Source: Hydractinia symbiolongicarpus (taxonomy: Eukaryota; Cnidaria; Hydrozoa; Anthoathecata; Hydractiniidae). From it: a stretch of 64,000 nucleotides of DNA. The stretch spans positions 24,506,501-24,570,500 of the forward strand of contig NC_079879.1 in NCBI RefSeq assembly GCF_029227915.1, given 5' to 3'. Position numbers and translations under genes: made by a program. The notes below the pieces were generated by a model, which was given only the letters and a program-made list of their open reading frames with translations, did not search any database and was not told the origin of the DNA. Shown here piece after piece: positions 55,193 through 64,000 of this stretch; the stretch's first letter is position 1; the number at the start of each line of letters is the position of its first letter.

Positions 55193-56455
55193 AAAAGACG
55201 TCTTTGGAAAGACGTCTTTTAAAAGATGTCTAAAAGAGATCTTTTGGAATGCATCTTTGAAAAGACCTCTTTTAGACGCTTAAAAAGATGCATTATAGAC
55301 GGACAAATCAGCGCTAAAAAAGACGTCTTTTAGAAATGCGGAAGATGTCTAAAAGACGTCTTTTAGACATCTTTGTGCCGGCTGGGTTAATTTATAGTAA
55401 GTATAAGTATATAAATTCAAAGTTATAAAAAGCCATTACAGCAACATATGCATTTTCATTTAAACTAAAGAGAATTTGTTGCAACATAAAAAAAAATAAT
55501 GTAAAATAAGAATGTTTTTTCTTACAACGCGAATATGAAGTAAAAGTTTCCACAATGTCTAAGGTAGTAGCAGACAAATGTGAGCTATCGATAAAAATTA
55601 TGCTACAACAAATTCCGTTTTTTTATCTTATACTTGTACAGGTACTCACAAATCATTCACTTATTGTACTATCATGCGCAAGAGGCTATACACGAGGGTA
55701 TGGAGTAGTATACTCGTTGAATACTCATACTCATCTTGCACTGTACTCAGCATTTAATGTACTCTTACTCGCGATCAGCAGTGTATGAGAATGATGACAG
55801 TGCATTGTAATCTTTTTCTTAACTATTATCTGCTCTGTTTGAGAACAAACTTTAACAATTTTAGCTTCAGTGTTTGTTTTTTTAACTTAATATTATTGAC
55901 TGCCGCGGTCCATTGTTTGTATCTTTTGCCTGTGCATAATGGCGTGCACATGGGCCAATTGTTTTTGATGCAAAATGGAAACATTATGTCACACTGCAAC
56001 TTATTTATAAATAGGCTTGTAAATATAAAAAATGAAAGCATAAAAGCTTGCTGAACGTCTCAAAAATAAAATTCAGAGTTAGTAAATAATTAGGGTTCTT
56101 AGTTTTTGGGAGTTCTTACTTTACAGACTCCTATATTATTTAAAGAGATCACCTATCACCATGATACTATCATATATTTTTCACCTCCGCAGTCGTAGGA
56201 TAAAGTATCAAAAAAATGTACAAAATGTATATAAACAATAATATCGCTAGCTAGCTACCTTTTTAGAAGCTTAAAAGAAGATTTTGCGCTTCTGCTCTGC
56301 TCTACATTTGTTGTTTTGTTACTTTTCTTGTTTCAATTTCCGCCATCTTCCGTCAAATTCCTGGAACTCGTGACTCTCTTGCGCACTCTTTGTTCCACCC
56401 CAAATTAGGACGACTGCCGAGAGTCGGGTATATTTTACTTCAAAACATCCTATGT

Positions 56456-56729
56456 CAGGCGGGTGCCCAGGTGTCAGGTGCCCACCCCTTTTTTGAAGTA
56501 ATAATTTTTTATTTTCTGCCAATAAACAAAGCTTTTCTGAAGTCCAAGGTAGAGCCGGTTTACGTGTTTTAGGACATTGAAAAAATGCGTTGGACCCCAC
56601 CGGGAAGCGCCCCCCCCCGGACCCCAGCTGTTTCGGCGACTCGCTTCGCTCGTTGATTGTCACTAAAATCTCAAAATCTCCCACTATGCCTTTAACCCTC
56701 CCACTTTGGAAATTGTGGTGCCGCCCCTG
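56456..56729 (-). mobile_element. 274 bp non-autonomous DNA transposon with 5 bp target duplication
   Basis: The element is bounded by CAGGCGGGTGCCCAGG and, in inverse, CAGGGGCGGCACCACA. It is flanked on both sides by TATGT (56451-56455 and 56730-56734), a clean 5 bp target-site duplication. Read on the minus strand the interior has GAGCGAAGCGAGTCG and GGTCCGGGGGGGGCG, words I associate with a widespread invertebrate MITE group. There is no coding capacity. The duplication length would suit a hAT-like family with short duplications, but this is uncertain. Confidence 0.75.
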
Positions 56730-59076
56730 TATGTTATCCAAAGGTATCCAAACCTTGACATTTTTCAAATAAGTCACGAACTAATACCTTCAAGCTATTT
56801 ATAAATGGTCCTTTTTACCGCTACATGCGATACATTGTACAAATAAATATAGGAAATGGTTTCCAATATATACAGTATACAAGAAATATATAGTAACATA
56901 TGTTAGTGCTTCGAACGGTAAGGCTGTATGTTCACAAACAAGAAAAGAAATTACACTCTGCATTGTTCTTATATCAATCTCATGTTGTTGTTTTTTTAGT
57001 TTTAAAACAATCACTCGACCCTCCTGGAACTGTCATTATTTTCAGCGAAACACGACTCGTGTTTGATAAAAAGTTGTTCTTATAAAAAATGCGTGTAATT
57101 TTAAAACAAGTTCAAATGAAAATGACTTTGATCAAGTTAATTTTACGAGTAGTGCTTGTCAAAATAATCAACTTTTTGCCAAAATTAAAAATCTCCTGAC
57201 TCTAAAAACGGCTCAGCGGCTCAGAAACTGTGAAGACGAGAGATTACAATTATTAATAATTCGAGTACGCGCGAGCGAAAGCGAAAGGTGCGTTCATAGG
57301 TGCCTTAAGGGGGGTTTCACGGAGCGAAATTGTGAATGTTGAATTGGGCGGCGAGTTAGCTGCGAGACATCTTTTTATTTTTCACGTGGAACGAAAAACA
57401 TGTGGCGAATTAAAAATACTGGATGTAAGCACTCTTTTGTGTATTAAAAACAGACAGTTATTTTGAATTATTTCCAGTAATAAGTTCTTCTAAGAATAAC
57501 ACTGAATATTATGTTCGTTAAAATTTACAGCAAAATATTTCGCAAGAATTTCGTAGAAACTGTTTCTACTTTTCCGCGTGTCTCTTCAACTTTTATTACT
57601 ATGCCAACAGCCTTGCAATGCCGCCGTCGAATTAACTATAATCGAAAGAGCCGTGTCAAGCTTGAGAAAGAGAAGTGTATTTCCAGATGTTGTATATTAT
57701 TATGTCAGAGTGCAACTTCCAATGTAGAAACACGTGTTTTTCAGGACTATGGAAATACACTATTTTATTTTATTTATTTATTTAACATCGAATCGGGTTC
57801 CATATAGAAATATGGTTCTCCTCCCTATAAATTAAAAATACAAATGAAAATTTATTAATATATAATACAATGATACAATACTAAAATTTCTATAAAACTT
57901 AAAATAACGAGGTAAAACTGTGTCACATAGTGGACAGGGAAAAGGAAATTAGAAAGATGGGCACATAAGAAAAAAAGGGTGTAGGCACAATAACAAAAAA
58001 TGCGAAAAAGTATTGACACAAAAAATTGAAGGAGCCAATATGACAAGCTAGACACTATATTTAATTTTCCTTGACGAAATTTCATATTTTTTGATAAGTA
58101 ATCAAGCTGGTTAAGGCCCAAAGTAATGTTAAATTCCATTGTTAATTGTGATAATAAAAGAAGCAAGAAAAGAAACTTGCTGCGCACCATATGGGCTCTC
58201 TCTCTATGTGTCTTCGTGCGTAGAGTATTTTTTCTTCCTCGTGTTAAAATTCAGCAGCAAATAAGACAGATCTTTTAGTCTAAGCGATAAGTCATATCCA
58301 CGAAAAGGCGTGGTTAGTGGCTTACAGTATCCATTAAACTGATGGTTTGTTTTTCTTTTTTATATTTGCAAAATAAATCGCATTAAAACCATTTAGTAAC
58401 ACATTTTTTCTTGCGTCGATTTTTGCATCATTCCACGAATTTAAAAAGAAAGTAAACAGAGATTCCACAGAAAGCTAATAATCATTCCGAGAAACAGTCA
58501 GACAATACTTTGTGACGTAAGCAAGCGGTTGCTGAATATTTGTATCACCGATATATCCATCTGGTACCGTTGCATGCGTTCAGAGCTATTAAAAATAACC
58601 TCACCAGCATGGTAAACAAAATGCTTTTTTGCATCATTTTTTTATTGCTATGCAATACTCGGCTATTATTTAGTCTCTTTCTATTTCTATCAACTTGTCA
58701 TACAAGCTGAAATTAATCTATTATTCCTGAAAAAAACACACAAAAACATGGGGAAGTAGCTACCGTCTCAAGCTCATTTTTTTGCAAAATAAATTGTCGT
58801 GTTTTTGCGGAACTTGGACTAATTTCAAATACTTTTGTAGCATGCTGTAAAAAACCAGAATACCTCAGGGCAATTCTGGTTCAAATAGATCGCGCGACTA
58901 TTTTCTAAATTTAGCTTTTGGCGACATCCTCTGTTTGTTTACTAATTAGAAAAATGACGTTTGACGGTAACATGTTCCGTTAAAAATGTAAAAAATACTT
59001 CCTACTTTGTATGCTGCCATCGTTTAACATCTCCGGTCATTAATTAATGACAAGTGTTGGCATTAGGACTGTCTAT

Positions 59077-59130
59077 TCGTACTTCCTTCTGTATCGCAGC
59101 CAATTAGCTGCGATACAGAAGGAAGTACGA
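59077..59130. repeat. Perfect 24 bp inverted repeat (hairpin), 6 nt loop
   Basis: The arms at 59077-59100 and 59107-59130 are exact reverse complements (starting TCGTACTTCCTTCTGTATCG), separated by CAATTA. Transcribed, this would form an uninterrupted 24 bp stem. It is about 430 bp upstream of the mitoferrin start codon. It is too short for a typical animal microRNA precursor, though it could be the relic of a foldback element. Confidence 0.95.
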
Positions 59131-59563
59131 GTCATTCCCCCCTATACCAGATTGTTACTTTTCTTGTTTTGGCCTCTAATTTAGGTTTAATGTTAAATAA
59201 GCACCTTTAAACTGTATATCTTAATATTTTAGAGGCCTATATAAATTTTATAAGGTTGTTCTAAATTTTAGCATTTTCTTAAAAGACAATATGTGGCCTG
59301 AAGTTTCCTGCATAATCATCATGACATCCCCCCACCACCACGCAAACAATTCGAGTTGGCCCGCAGATTATACCGAAACTACAGCCAAATTTATCTATTT
59401 CGTATTATGGACAACCCTTGCGCAATATTTGTTACTAAAGTAAATATGGCTGACGGGAGCAACACGCTTCATTTAAGTGGGATGTATGTTTGTTTCGGTT
59501 GACGTTTAGTGTTCACTAGCTATAGTTAACCAAAATTTTTTGTGGAATCTTTGTAACAAGAAT

Positions 59564-62500
59564 ATGTCTCGGCAAAAGCATATTGATATACCATCAGTTC
59601 CTTACGAAGATCATATCAAAATAAATATAAACCAGCAGCCGCTCACTGGAGCTTCTGTTGTCTCGTCAGTTGACCAATCTGCTATTGAAAAATTAACTGA
59701 AACAGCCAAAATGCTAGACGAAAGCAGTAAGCAGGCTCACATATATATAATGGCTGGTGCAGCAGCTGGAATCATGGAACATTGTGTTATGTATCCTGTT
59801 GACAGTGTAAAGGTAAGCCCTGTTTTTTTTTAGCTGGTGACACTCAACAACCAAGACTGAACTCAACCTTTGTGTATGCAAGTGTATTTGTGACAGTTAA
59901 AAGGGTTATATTCTCGACAAAGGAGATATTATTTTGATATCAAAACAAATTTAATACATTTAATCAGTGGTAACACAAGGGTGTAGCTGACGCATAAGCC
60001 ATAGATGAATACACCTTTACGATAATTCAATTGTACATGCGTTCCTACGGCTCTCCATCATTTTACTATATCAAAAAAAAGGAGGTAAAAATCGTGTTTT
60101 TATGAGAGTTTGTTAGAGACGAAAGTGTGTTTTCTCCAGTTTTTTAACTTCCGCCGTATCAATTTCTTTAAAATTTTCAGGAAACGTTAATAATAATAAG
60201 ATACAACTTATGTGTACTTTTCATTAAAAACAAAACGCGGCAAGAAAAGTTATCACAAAAAAACGTGTTTTCTCCTTAATAAACTCTTTTAAAAGTGTGA
60301 TGTTTACCTTTTCTGATCGCTAAATAAGCTGCAATGGAGTGTTAGTTTTCCCGAATTATCATAAAGGTGTATTCCTGCCTGACGTTATTTGTTTACTTTT
60401 TACTGCAGTAAGCTCATTAGTGCTGGCATTTACGTAGCAGAAAAAAAGGGTTCTAGGGTTTTGTGAAATGAGGTCTTTTCTGTCAATTTCTTCTCACAGA
60501 AACATCATTTAAAGTTTTAAACTATTATGGAGTGTAGCTTGATGCCTTCTGTTCTGATTTATTTAAATTCATTTAAAGTCCTAACAATGCCTTCATGTGA
60601 ATAGGACTAAAAAAAACTTTGCCTCACCTAGTGCCCCCATCTTTTTCATGCCATGCAGATGTGAGAGCCATTTAAAACTGAGAGTTCTAAATTATTCAAA
60701 TTGGAACATTGTAGCTATACATTTATTTAGAGTATCTAAAACATTTTTTCTAGCATATTCTTTAGTTTTTGTAAGTGAGTGGCAATATAAGGATTAACTT
60801 AACGTAAATTTCTACAAAATAAGACATGGCAGGCCAGAAAACCTGTTTCAAGAAGCAGAAAGAAGAATCCAGGACTATTGTCAGAAAAACAAATGTAGCT
60901 CTAAAAAAGTGGAAGTTGTGCTAAAACACGGAAGATTTTTCAGATGCATAGGTAAATTAAGCCGCATTTAAGTTGTGCTAGTGGCCCAAAATTTAAGAAA
61001 AGTAGGCACTGATGTCAACAAAAATTAGCACGTTTGGAGAGTTGGATCTAACCAAATAACCAAGTCCTAAACGTTTGGAGAGTTGGATCTAACCAAATAA
61101 CCAAGTCCTAAACATTGAGAAGTCTAAACTGCATTAACCAAGTATATGGAAAAGCCATGGAAATAAACTTCAACAATTTGCCACCTTATGTCTATATTTT
61201 TTTGTGGGATTGTAGATGAGTAAAATTTTAAAAGAATGTGCTAAGAAACTGTTAAGACTTGAATAACTGAATTCTTGGCAGACCAAACCTTTTTGTAAGT
61301 AATTCTAAAATTTTAAGTACTAAGAGAAGCCCTCCTTTTTTTTCATATTCTCTGTGTTGTTTTTCTATGTCAAATTTCTTGCTTGCACTAAAATTTGCAG
61401 TGATAATGTTATTTATTATTTCAGACAAGAATGCAAAGTCTCCGTCCACATCCAAAAGCAGCATACACAAGTATTCGTCAAGCATTCTCACAAATTATCA
61501 AGTCAGAAGGTTTGATGCGTCCCATTCGTGGTATAAATATTGTTGCTCTTGGGGCAGGACCTTCTCACGCTATGTACTTTGGAAGTTATGAGTTTATGAA
61601 AAAGATGCTTGGTAAAAAAGAGCTAAACTCACAGTCCCCTTTAGTAAATGGTGAGTTGACGAAACTTTTAGTAACTTGTTTCAACACATCCACTGTTGTT
61701 TGTATAAGCAGTCTATTAAATATTTAATAATGTTATAATTAAAAATATTGAACTTTATTATAAATGAGTTGTCAAAAATTAAAAAAAAACCTTATAAAAA
61801 GTTGTTTGTGTTTATTTAATGTAATTTTTGATCATTTTTGTTTATTCTTTTAGCCATTTCTGGATCAGTGGCCACAGTGTTTCATGATGGTACAATGAAT
61901 CCAGTAGAAGGTACCATTTGATATTTTATTTTTATTTGTTTACTGAAAAGTTTTCTGAACCCTTTAAAGTCCTGAATTTAGTATCATTTTTTTTAAAAAA
62001 GAAAAACTCTTTTGCTAACGAAACTTGTTTTCTTAAGACACAAACCTATACTGAATCAACTAGGCATGAAACGACTTTAACGTTTTTGATCATGCTAACT
62101 AATTTTCTCACTTGGAAGGATAGTATATACCAAAATTTAGTAAAACCTAGACCTTTATAAGTGTCCGTAGTTAATCACCTATTTTATTTCTTCTTTTGTC
62201 TTTCACTGTCCCTAATTAGAACGCAGTATTTTCTTAAGCAAACTTTAAAAACTTGTTTTAAAGTCAAAGAATTGCTTGGTAGGTGTTGCTGCCCAAAAAC
62301 ATCATGCGAATGACTGTTTCCACCATTGTTAAAACATTAATGTGAATTAATAGCCCAATGTCAGTTATAGATTAATTACTCAATTATTTTAAAATGCAAA
62401 CTATTCATAATCTCTTTATGCGTTGTTGTTTTTAGTTGTGAAGCAACGCATACAAATGTATAACAGCCCATACCGTGGCGTTTATCACTGTGCGAGCTCC

Positions 62501-62992
62501 ATACTCAAGAATGAAGGCATCACAGCTTTTTATAGAAGTTTCACCACAACATTAACTATGAACATACCCTTTCAATGCATACATTTCGTCACTTACGAAC
62601 ACATGAGAGAACTTTTAAACCCCGAGGGTGGGTATAACCCAAGAACTCATCTCTTGGCGGGGGCCACTGCAGGTGGTTTAGCTGCAGCTGTTACCACACC
62701 TTTAGACGTTGCGAAAACACTACTAAACACTCAAGAAAAGAGTGTTGTGCTTGAAAAAACTATAAAAAGATCAAAGTCTGGGAAGCACAATGCTTACTTT
62801 GTTAGAGGAATGTTTAATGCTATGGGAACTATATATAAAGTGCGCGGTTTCGGCGGGTATTTCCGAGGGCTAAGGGCCCGTGTTATATATCAGGTACCAT
62901 CTTGTGCTATATCGTGGAGCGTGTACGAGTTTTTCAAACATTATTTATCGCTGAAGATTTCAGATGAAGAAATGATGGACCTGACGGTATGA
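59564..62992 (+). CDS. SLC25A37/SLC25A28: Mitoferrin, mitochondrial iron carrier of the SLC25 family (4 coding exons, complete)
   Basis: Mitoferrin imports iron across the inner mitochondrial membrane for haem and Fe-S cluster synthesis. Exons 59564-59812, 61425-61650, 61854-61910 and 62436-62992 join in phase to 362 aa (vertebrate forms about 340-365). Three carrier repeats are present with the signature P-x-[DE]-x-x-[KR]: PVDSVK at 78-83, PVEVVK at 175-180 and PLDVAK at 266-271, giving six membrane helices. Family-specific stretches are [38 protein letters not shown] and [13 protein letters not shown]. The ATG at 59564 is the first in frame (upstream only TTG). The N-terminal 55 residues before the first helix are polar. 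Intron 1 is 1.6 kb and contains a 41 bp duplication. It cannot be assigned to mitoferrin-1 or -2, since an invertebrate gene would predate that split. Confidence 0.95.
61030..61111. repeat. 41 bp tandem duplication x 2 (mitoferrin intron 1)
   Basis: Two identical adjacent copies of a 41 bp unit beginning ACGTTTGGAGAGTTGGATCT. Perfect identity indicates a recent local duplication. Confidence 0.95.
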
Positions 62993-63396
62993 AAACGGGA
63001 TGCCGTGTCGCTCAGATAGAAATAACCAATCGAAACGCGGAAATACAAAAGACGAGATTTATTGGTATTACATAGCTCATATTTATTATAAACCTGACAT
63101 TTGAATGAATTTAGTCAAGATACATATTTTGTAAATCATAAAGATGATTTTTACAATACAATTAGTCGAAAGAACCATTTTGGACTTTTACTTTTTTCTA
63201 ATTTTGATTTATTGTTCCTGTTTCTGTTGTGTTTGTGTGTTATATTATGTAATCTACTCACAAGACTTGCGTTTCACAACACTAGTTTTATTTTTTAGTA
63301 TATAGATTCTCAGTGTTTACTTTGCGAGGAAACGAGGTCTTAAAAAGACGTCGATATTTGTTCTGATTAAATATTTTGAAAACAGAAGATAACCTG

Positions 63397-63402
63397 AATA
63401 AA
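63397..63402 (+). terminator. Putative mitoferrin polyadenylation signal
   Basis: AATAAA about 405 nt after the mitoferrin stop and 65 nt before the start codon of the next same-strand gene. It is the best placed candidate, though not proven. Confidence 0.45.
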
Positions 63403-63466
63403 TGCAATTATTTTCTTTATCGTGGGAATACTAGTTGTCTCTGATACTTTGTTTAATTCCTTGGAA

Positions 63467-63580
63467 ATGGTCGAAATAATTAAAAACTTCCAGGAAAGTG
63501 ATAATTATGCAATTAAATGGCTGCCTGTTTTGATTGATATGCTGTTGTATTGTGCTGAGTCAACATATTCTGACTCTGTG
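63467..63580 (+). CDS. First coding exon of an unidentified gene, truncated by the window end
   Basis: An ATG opens a 38-codon frame ending exactly at a good donor (GTG/GTAAGA), phase 0. The peptide (MVEIIKNFQESDNYAIKWLP, then VLIDMLLYCAESTYSDSV) is amphipathic and looks like the start of a helical-repeat protein, but I do not recognise the family. No second exon is evident before 64000. It follows mitoferrin on the same strand with very tight spacing. Confidence 0.5.
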
Positions 63581-63930
63581 GTAAGATAAAAATCTCCTCA
63601 CGTATTTTGTGAAAAGAAATGAACGCAAGTCGATGTTAAATTTCAGTTATTGATTTCCGTCGCCGCTATGCTTTTTTGATGGGGAGCTAAGCACTATTTT
63701 TTAAGTTCGTGTATTTTATTAGGTAAGAATTATTTTATATATAGCTAAGTGAGAAAGGTGTGCTGGCTAGCTAGCTATCTCAATTTTTGGTACTGACTTG
63801 GATCTCCTTTTGATTGGTGCTGACATACCCTTTTATGAAATTACTTACTTGCTAGCTATGGAGCTAGCTACACAAAATAGTGCTTTGATTAGAGTGCCTT
63901 TTTTTCTTAAAGAGCAAGCAACAAAAACCC

Positions 63931-64000
63931 AACCTCGTCCCCAGGGCATCTTGTATCTTTTCTGACCCCGGGACGGCGATACGAACATGGCCCTGGAGGA
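63931..64000. mobile_element. MITE with AACCTCGTCCCCAGGGC end, cut by the window edge
   Basis: The left end AACCTCGTCCCCAGGGC matches the 39097 element. The last bases of the window (GCCCTGGAGGA) begin the inverse of the same terminus, so nearly the whole element of about 75-80 bp is visible. It lies within the first intron of the unidentified gene. Confidence 0.6.

Larger units (their letters stand above)
52308..55386 (+). mobile_element. 3.08 kb DNA transposon with CCCAGCCGGCACA ends and AAGACGTCTT subterminal arrays
   Basis: The ends are perfect 13 bp inverted repeats (CCCAGCCGGCACA at 52308-52320, TGTGCCGGCTGGG at 55374-55386). About 340 bp inside the left end and 480 bp inside the right end are packed with variants of the palindrome AAAGACGTCTTTT (also AGATGTCT and AGATGCAT forms) in both orientations. 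Such subterminal arrays are typical transposase-binding regions. The interior has one coding remnant (53534-54058) and a short downstream exon-like frame. No DDE catalytic region is visible, so the copy is probably non-autonomous. No convincing target duplication is seen and I cannot name the superfamily. Confidence 0.82.
55387..59563. other. Intergenic upstream of mitoferrin
   Basis: No gene is supported. Contents are a 274 bp DNA element at 56456-56729, a perfect hairpin at 59077-59130 and short unassigned open frames (for example about 57511-57807 and 57855-58190) without recognisable domains. The last few hundred bases should contain the mitoferrin promoter. Confidence 0.6.

Noticed and set aside
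56319..56777. 152-codon minus-strand frame as a gene
   Set aside because: It runs across the 274 bp MITE, whose GC-rich interior keeps the frame open; no homology.
57511..57807. 98-codon plus-strand frame as a gene
   Set aside because: Basic low-complexity peptide with no recognisable motif or supporting splice structure.
57855..58190. 111-codon minus-strand frame as a membrane protein gene
   Set aside because: Hydrophobic content follows from AT-rich, T-biased codons; no ATG context, splice sites or family resemblance seen.
58299..58324. Third Helitron 3' end (CCACG/CGTGG hairpin followed by CTTA)
   Set aside because: The stem is only 5 bp, the end is CTTA not CTRR, and no matching TC start is seen upstream.
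59540..59563. Earlier mitoferrin start
   Set aside because: The upstream in-frame codon is TTG; the first ATG is at 59564.

Overview
This window is eukaryotic nuclear DNA from an early-branching marine invertebrate, most likely a cnidarian and possibly a hydrozoan. That is a low-to-moderate inference from the AT-rich sequence, short GT-AG introns, animal gene set and repeat families; no rRNA or mitochondrial marker is present to settle it. There are no bacterial operons, CRISPR arrays or phage genes.

Layout. (1) 1-2490: 5' flank with an old tRNA-related fragment. (2) 2491-15567, plus strand: a complete WDPCP/fritz gene, which I reassembled as 25 coding exons with continuous reading phase (716 aa). 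Its introns hold a Helitron, two copies of a tRNA-derived SINE, a second SINE type and a MITE. (3) 17113-37040, minus strand, convergent with WDPCP: a complete VPS11 gene, reassembled as 39 coding exons (946 aa). Two of its introns have U12-type (minor spliceosome) signals, one AT-AC and one GT-AG. Its introns also hold a second Helitron and the 3' end of an RTE-like LINE. (4) 37401-38291: a decayed Tigger/pogo DNA transposon about 360 bp upstream of the VPS11 start. (5) 39382-40941, minus: a ZGLP1-like GATA zinc-finger gene in one long reading frame. (6) 43915-46689, minus: a GSAP (gamma-secretase activating protein) homologue in one uninterrupted 924-codon frame. (7) 46690-59563: a repeat-rich, gene-poor stretch. 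It contains a 3.08 kb DNA transposon with arrays of a palindromic AAGACGTCTT motif, a degenerate tandem repeat, a 274 bp element with a 5 bp target duplication, and a perfect 24 bp hairpin. (8) 59564-62992, plus: mitoferrin in 4 coding exons (362 aa). (9) 63467-63580, plus: the first coding exon of an unidentified gene that leaves the window, starting only 65 bp after the putative mitoferrin polyadenylation signal.

The genes are conserved eukaryotic housekeeping or developmental genes and do not form an obvious pathway: cilium/planar polarity (WDPCP), endolysosomal tethering (VPS11), germline-type GATA regulation (ZGLP1-like), membrane proteolysis (GSAP) and mitochondrial iron import (mitoferrin). 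The less expected content is the pair of U12 introns in VPS11, the Asp replacing a zinc-ligand His in its RING, the triplicated LW motif in the GATA protein, the intron-free state of the GATA and GSAP genes beside very intron-rich neighbours, and the AAGACGTCTT transposon.
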